The notes under the pieces: generated by a model | Seen by the model: the letters and a program-made list of their open reading frames with translations, nothing else | What the model was told of the DNA's origin: nothing | Databases searched by the model: none | Translations under genes and position numbers: made by a program | Shown: piece by piece, positions 39,805-43,818 of the stretch | How positions within the stretch are numbered: the stretch's first letter is position 1 | Layout of the letters: each line of letters opens with the position of its first letter | Source: Komagataeibacter nataicola | GTDB lineage: Bacteria; Pseudomonadota; Alphaproteobacteria; Acetobacterales; Acetobacteraceae | NCBI RefSeq assembly: GCF_003207795.1 | Contig: NZ_NIRT01000025.1 | Location: 1-43,818 of the forward strand | Reading direction: 5' to 3' | DNA: 43,818 nucleotides

Positions 39805-40798
39805 GAACTGCCAGATATTCTCGACCGGGTTCAGTTCGGGCGCGCGGGACGGCAGGAAGATCAGGCTGACGTTGCGCGGCAGTCTGAGTTTGGGTGTTGT
39901 ATGCCAGCCGGCACGATCGAGCAGGACGACGGCATGCGCTCCGCGTGCGACGCAGCGTGAGATTTCCTCGATATGCAGTTGCATGCTGGCCGTGCCGGTA
40001 AACGGCAACACCAGGCCTGCCGCCTTGCCGAGTGCGGGGCAGATGGCGCCGAACAGCCAGGCATTCTCATAGCGTTGATCGGCAGGCTGGCGTGGTCGGG
40101 TGCCACGCCGCGCCCATTGCCGGACAAGACCGTTTTTCTGCCCGATGCGGGCCTCGTCCTGCCACCAGAGTTCAATCCGCCTGCCTCTGGGCAGATGCCC
40201 GGTGTGGGCGCTCAGGATCGTGGGGAAGTTTTTTTAAACGCGTCCATGACGGACGGATCCTGTCCGGGGTGACGCGGACGCGCGCTGACGTGGCTGAACC
40301 CAAGCCGCTTCAACAGGGCGGAGACATGGCGTTCGTGATAGGAGACGCCAAAACGCTCTTCGATGACCCGCTGAAGATCGACCCGACGCCAGCGCACCAC
40401 GCCGTCCCGGGCACGGTCAGGCCCTGTCGTGACCAGCGCCGATAATTCTGCCAGTTGGTCCGCTGTCAGGCGGCAGACCGACCCGTTGCGCCACTGATCG
40501 TGCAAGCCATCCGGCCCCGCAGCATTGAACCGGTGCACCCAGTCCCGCAGGGTTTGCCGGTCCATCCCGCCGATCCGCGCCGCTTCGCCCCGGCTGGCAC
40601 CGTCGCGCACCGCAGCCAGAGACAAAAGGCGCCGTGCAACATTCGCATCCCGCGTACGAGAGGCCAGACGCCGTAACGCAGAAGCCGTATAATCCGTCCG
40701 TAAGGCAATCGCACCAGCCATTCCCGATCCTCCCTCTCACGACAGAATCAGAACAGGCCCTTCGCGTCACTTCACAGATGAGTCAGAGACAGTAGCCC
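39649..40798 (-). mobile_element. IS630-family insertion sequence, about 1.15 kb
   Basis: The element has imperfect inverted ends: GGGCTATCACCTTTGACC at 39649 and, read inward from 40798, GGGCTACTGTCTCTGACT. The two keep matching positions for about 29 bases. It carries one transposase in two frames. It interrupts the Rrf2 gene near its 3' end. IS630 elements target TA; TA steps abut the left end but the exact duplication is uncertain, so boundaries may be off by a few bases. Confidence 0.75.
39655..40721 (-). CDS. IS630-family transposase, made by -1 frameshifting
   Basis: The first frame (40721 to 40212) encodes the helix-turn-helix half: NVARRLLSLAAVRDGASRGE, then ARIGGMDRQTLRDWVHRFNA and FSHVSARPRHPGQDPSVMDA. 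It ends soon after a run of seven A on the coding strand (40229-40235). A -1 shift there joins the second frame: LWWQDEARIGQK (first Asp), VVLLDRAGWHTTP (second Asp) and SRAPELNPVENIW (Glu), giving a complete DDE set. Such a shift is a known IS630 strategy, so the gene is probably active rather than broken. Confidence 0.82.
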
Positions 40799-41050
40799 TT
40801 GGTATTACTGGATCTCACTAGTGGTTCAGGATAATGTGTTTGCTCACTTTTCCATCCTGGCATGATGCCTCCCTCAAACAGTTGATAGAACATTTGAAGC
40901 CGTCGATGAAAAAAATGTCACTGTAGTCATAGTGAATCTCGTGTGAAGTAAGATTCATATAATCTTCAGGTGCAAAGTTCATTTTGTTGCGGGTAATATA
41001 ATGATAGCGGACGTTATTATTATTACGGTGTTGAAAGATTTTTACCAAAG
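40799..41050. other. AT-rich spacer between two insertion sequences
   Basis: About 250 AT-rich bases separate the IS630-type element from the IS1031-like one. The minus-strand frame at 40818-41090 starts inside the transposase remnant (FWLCVPSLEA is its C-terminal end) and is not a separate gene. The first bases probably include the displaced end of the Rrf2 gene. Nothing else is recognised. Confidence 0.4.
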
Positions 41051-41876
41051 TACGGACGGCTTCTAGGCTCGGGACACATAGCCAGAACATGACGGTTGCG
41101 GTGAGACAGATGGCTGAGAAGAAGACGGTCGGGCATCTGTTGTAGCGGGTTGCAACCCGCCGCCAGCCCTTGAGCCTTCCGAATATGATCTCGATGCGAT
41201 TGCGGCGTTTATATTTTCTCTTGTCGTATCTGACCGGTTTTCCGCGAGATTTCTGTCCTGAAATGCAGGGCTTTTATACCTTTTGCTTCCAGGGCGTCCC
41301 TGAACCAGTCGGCGTCATCCCCGCGATCTCCCGGCATCCATTGTGCTTCAGGAAGACTATCCAGCAGGGCAGCGGCATCGGTATAATCGCTTATCTGTCC
41401 CGCAGTCATGAAAAAGCTCAGCGGTCGCCCACTCTGGTCGGTGATCGCATGCAGCTTCGTGTTTATGCCCCTCTGGTGCGGCCGATCAAGCGACCTGGAT
41501 CCCCTTTTTTAGCCGCACGCTCGAAGCCGTGCGGTGTGCCTGGAGATACGTCGCATCAGTCATGATGGTCTGGGGCTCTGCCTTTCCGGCAGCCAGACCG
41601 TCCATCATCCGGGCGCAGATCCCCATGGCGCCCCAGCGCTTCCAACGGTTTTAGAGCGTCTTATGTGGACCGTATTCCCGGGGCGCATCGCGCCAGCGCA
41701 AGCCGTTCCGATTGACAAAAATGATGCCGCTCAGCATTCGGCGGTCATCAACGCAGGCTCTACCATGGCTCTTAAAGAAAAAGGGCCGCAGACGCTCCAT
41801 TTGTTCGTCCGGCAGCCAAAACAGGTCGCTCATCTCCAGTCTCCTCACAGAGCCTGAATCAGATTCCCGCACTTAA
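41050..41876 (-). mobile_element. Decayed IS5-family (IS1031-like) insertion sequence
   Basis: The transposase starts at the ATG at 41833 (MSDLFWLPDEQMERLRPFFF) and runs to about 41060, but has at least three lesions. A TAA replaces a Tyr codon after GPHKTL (41651-41653). A frameshift follows after RTASSVRLKKG near 41495, and another after GQIRQEK near 41209. The pieces in between (ARMMDGLAA, TKLHAITDQSGRPLSFFMTA, DADWFRDALEAKGI, ATVMFWLC) are collinear with IS1031-like transposases. The right end reads GGAATCTGATTCAGGCTC from outside; the left end is eroded, so 41050 is approximate. Confidence 0.78.
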
Positions 41877-41877
41877 A

Positions 41878-42789
41878 TCAATGGGTTGTTATCATAGGGG
41901 ATGAAGCCAGTCTGGAAAGCACTCGGGGGCTCAACTCGCGTTCATCACCATTTTCCCATTCGACCGCGAAAGTGTGTTGTCGCCATGACACGGACGCTGC
42001 GGCTTCATGGGCTACGTGGGCGAAATGCACCGTGACATTTGCCTGCCGCGCTAACTGACTACTGGCGGAGATCACCATCATGACACCCGCCACGACCATG
42101 GCGGCATGACCAATATGGTGAAACAGGCGATCATGCAGGTGCGGCAACAGGTACTTCATGATTATTGATGACAGAACCGCCGCCGCAGCAACAGCGATAC
42201 CCGCAATGCTGGCCCGGGTATTCAACAGGCCGAACTCAGCGTAGAGAGCGATCTTGAGCACATGCAGCATGATTTCGTTGGCCGCGCGGGTTGCGACGAT
42301 TTCTTCCTTCCGCAGACCAAGTCGATAATAAAACCCATTGAACACCAGGCCGACCGCTCCGGTAAAACCGGAAATGAAGCCGGCGGTAGCACCCAGCACG
42401 TGCAGTTCGATAGCGTGGGGCGTTTTCACAGTGACCTGGGGTGCAGGCTTGCGAAAGAGAAGGGGAAGATTCCCCATCAGGAATACGCCAAGAAGCAGCG
42501 ACAGATAGGCTGGCTCCATACGGCTCAATGCCCATGCGCCCAGGGCGGCGAAGGGCAACGCGGTGGGCGCAAAATGCCGGACGATGTCCCACCGGATCGC
42601 CTGCCGGAACGAGATGATGCGCGTCGCCGAACTGGCAACTGTCCCGATCGACAGGGCGGCTGGCACCTGAGTGCCAGGCAGCACCAGCCCCAGCAGGGGC
42701 ATTAGGAGCAGCCCGGCACCGCCTCCCGACACGGCGCTCAGGCCAAATGCCGCGGCTGATGCAACCAGAATCAGGGACCAGAGCAGCAT
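41878..42789 (-). CDS. TauE/SafE-family membrane permease
   Basis: The start is taken at the ATG at 42789 (MLLWSLILVASAAAFGLSAV); a GTG at 42846 in the same frame is possible. The product of about 303 residues has eight or so spans and the TauE/SafE pattern: SGGGAGLLLMPLLGLVLPGT, ALSIGTVASSATRIISFRQA, a repeat with AGFISGFTGAVGLVFNGFYY, and VLKIALYAEF. Family members export sulfite or sulfonates or move other anions. The C-terminus after the last span is polar and ends MITTH, directly against the IS1031-like element, so its last residues may be altered. It is on the same strand as, and 190 bases after, the kinase gene. Confidence 0.8.
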   Translation of the reverse strand: MLLWSLILVASAAAFGLSAVSGGGAGLLLMPLLGLVLPGTQVPAALSIGTVASSATRIISFRQAIRWDIVRHFAPTALPFAALGAWALSRMEPAYLSLLLGVFLMGNLPLLFRKPAPQVTVKTPHAIELHVLGATAGFISGFTGAVGLVFNGFYYRLGLRKEEIVATRAANEIMLHVLKIALYAEFGLLNTRASIAGIAVAAAAVLSSIIMKYLLPHLHDRLFHHIGHAAMVVAGVMMVISASSQLARQANVTVHFAHVAHEAAASVSWRQHTFAVEWENGDERELSPRVLSRLASSPMITTH

Positions 42790-42979
42790 GGTTTGTATGA
42801 ATCCCGATTTGGATCCCTGCTCGCCGGGACCGTTGCAGGCGGCCACATCGCATGGGCGCGCGGCATCATTATTTCTGGCGAAAGCTCACGGGGATGTCAG
42901 CTTACAATGCCCCAATCTTCAGTCGTATTTGCACATCTCTAACCAGCCAGGAGGTCTGCTGTCTATGAGGCCGTGAAGG

Positions 42980-43722
42980 CTAGAGCTCTATGGGTAATTT
43001 AACGATACACCTTACGCCAGGGTTGTTGTGAGACAAGACGATCGTGCCCCGGTGCAGTTGTACTACGGCTTTCACCATGGTAAGCCCTAGCCCGTTACCG
43101 TCATGCGTACGGCTTGTATCAAGACGGACAAAGCGGTCGAATACCCGAAGCATGGCTTCGTCCGGAATGCCTGGACCATTATCGGCTATTTCTATCGTGA
43201 TGGTCTTGTCCGAAAGCATTATGGTCGCTGTGATGGTGGTCTGGTCGGGCGTATGGCGTACGGCATTCTCGATCAGGTTGGAGAACGCCTGCCGTAAAAG
43301 GACTGGATGACCGGTGACGGTAGGGCAGGCGGGAATGATTTCGGTTTCCAGGCGCTGTCCATTGTCTTCGATAACGGAGCGATACGGTTCTAGAACTGAT
43401 TCCAGAAGTCGTGCGGGATCGAGGGGTTCCATTTCGTTGTTCCATGCCCCGGACTCAAGTTGCGCCAGCTTGAGCAGCGAGGAAAATATTTCCAATGCGG
43501 CATCCAGATCCTCGATTGCACACTCGACCTGCTCATGCATGGTATCGGAAGGTCCATGTGCCCCAATGGCGCGCTCAAGATTCTGGCGCATACGCGCCAG
43601 CGGGCGGCGCATGTCGTGCGCGATGTCATTGGAGACCTGTTTCAGACTTGCAATCAGGTATTCATTCTGGTCGAGCATCGCATTGAGGCTCTCCGAGAGA
43701 TGATCAAGCTCATCATCCGGGG
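42980..43722 (-). pseudogene. Sensor histidine kinase, N-terminus cut off by an IS256-type element
   Basis: The frame is open to the right up to about 43722 and begins inside a HAMP domain (DDELDHLSESLNAMLDQNEY). The kinase core is complete: NDIAHDMRRPLARMRQNLE with the phospho-acceptor His, NLIENAVRHTPDQT (N box), EIADNGPGIPDEAMLRVFDR (G1 and F) and SRTHDGNGLGLTMVKAVV (G2). The sensor part and both membrane spans are missing because an IS256-type element starts at about 43724. An internal ATG at 43678 might give a soluble fragment. Its response regulator should lie beyond the right edge. Confidence 0.8.
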
Positions 43723-43723
43723 A

Positions 43724-43818
43724 CTATCCTGAATTTTGTGCGGTGTGGTGATAAATTGCTCGAAGAGGAGCCCCCGCATGAGCATTGATAAAGACCTCCT
43801 GGACCGCCTGATGGAAGG
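43724..43818 (+). mobile_element. Left end of an IS256-family (Mutator-like) element with transposase start
   Basis: From 43778 an ATG preceded by GAGGAG opens MSIDKDLLDRLMEG, the typical start of IS256-family transposases, and runs off the right edge. Just before it, GGACTATCCTGAATTTTGTG at 43725 begins a 50-base leader and is probably the terminal repeat. It cuts the histidine kinase frame. Only one end is visible. Confidence 0.6.

Noticed and set aside
40818-41090. 90-codon minus-strand frame between two insertion sequences
   Set aside because: Its first residues are the C-terminal end of the decayed IS1031-like transposase and the remainder is read-through into AT-rich spacer.
1-43818. 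CRISPR arrays, tRNA and rRNA genes, replication origin iterons
   Set aside because: I saw no regularly spaced direct repeats, no tRNA cloverleaf with a CCA-type end and no rRNA sequence when reading through; small or diverged examples could still be missed.

Overview
The window reads as mobile DNA of an alphaproteobacterium, most likely an acetic acid bacterium (Acetobacteraceae such as Komagataeibacter, Gluconacetobacter or Acetobacter). This is inferred from the GC-rich backbone, the MucR/Ros-type regulator and the types of insertion sequence (IS5/IS1031-like, IS630-like, IS256-like, IS1182-like). No replication, partition or integrase gene is visible, so plasmid and integrated conjugative element cannot be told apart.

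Positions 1-27,400 hold most of a type IVB (Dot/Icm, IncI-Tra-like) conjugation system. On the minus strand, in transcription order, lie dotI(icmL)-dotH(icmK)-dotG(icmE)-dotF(icmG)-dotE(icmC) (15.7-10.9 kb), dotP(icmD)-dotN(icmJ)-dotO(icmB) (9.3-5.0 kb) and dotD-dotC-dotB (1.9-0.06 kb). The plus strand carries five accessory genes ending in dotA (18.0-24.5 kb), then a coiled-coil protein and a small lipoprotein. Convergent to these are an icmV-like gene and a DsbG-like gene. Two regulators (a repeated-helix DNA-binding protein and a double-XRE protein) lie between the two arms.

The Dot/Icm block is interrupted exactly at gene boundaries. A 162-bp MITE with a TTA target duplication lies between dotF and dotG. 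Three overlapping micro-ORFs plus a BrnT/HTH toxin-antitoxin pair lie between dotE and dotP. A decayed XRE gene, a RES/Xre toxin-antitoxin pair and a DUF433 gene lie between dotO and dotD. dotB, the transfer ATPase, is cut after about 110 codons by an element whose transposase starts at the left edge of the window, so this copy may not transfer by itself.

Positions 27.4-31 kb are a transition zone: small genes (WGR protein, MucR-like regulator), a broken PemI/PemK pair and an IS5-family remnant. Positions 31-39.1 kb are a tightly overlapping heavy-metal efflux operon: secreted protein, outer-membrane factor, membrane fusion protein, HME-RND pump, response regulator and sensor kinase. The pump's DFG...D...E motif points to divalent cations (Co/Zn/Cd/Ni) rather than Cu/Ag.

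Positions 39.1-43.8 kb are IS-riddled: an NsrR-like Rrf2 regulator truncated by an IS630-type element, a decayed IS1031-like element, a TauE/SafE permease, and a sensor kinase cut by an IS256-type element at the right edge.
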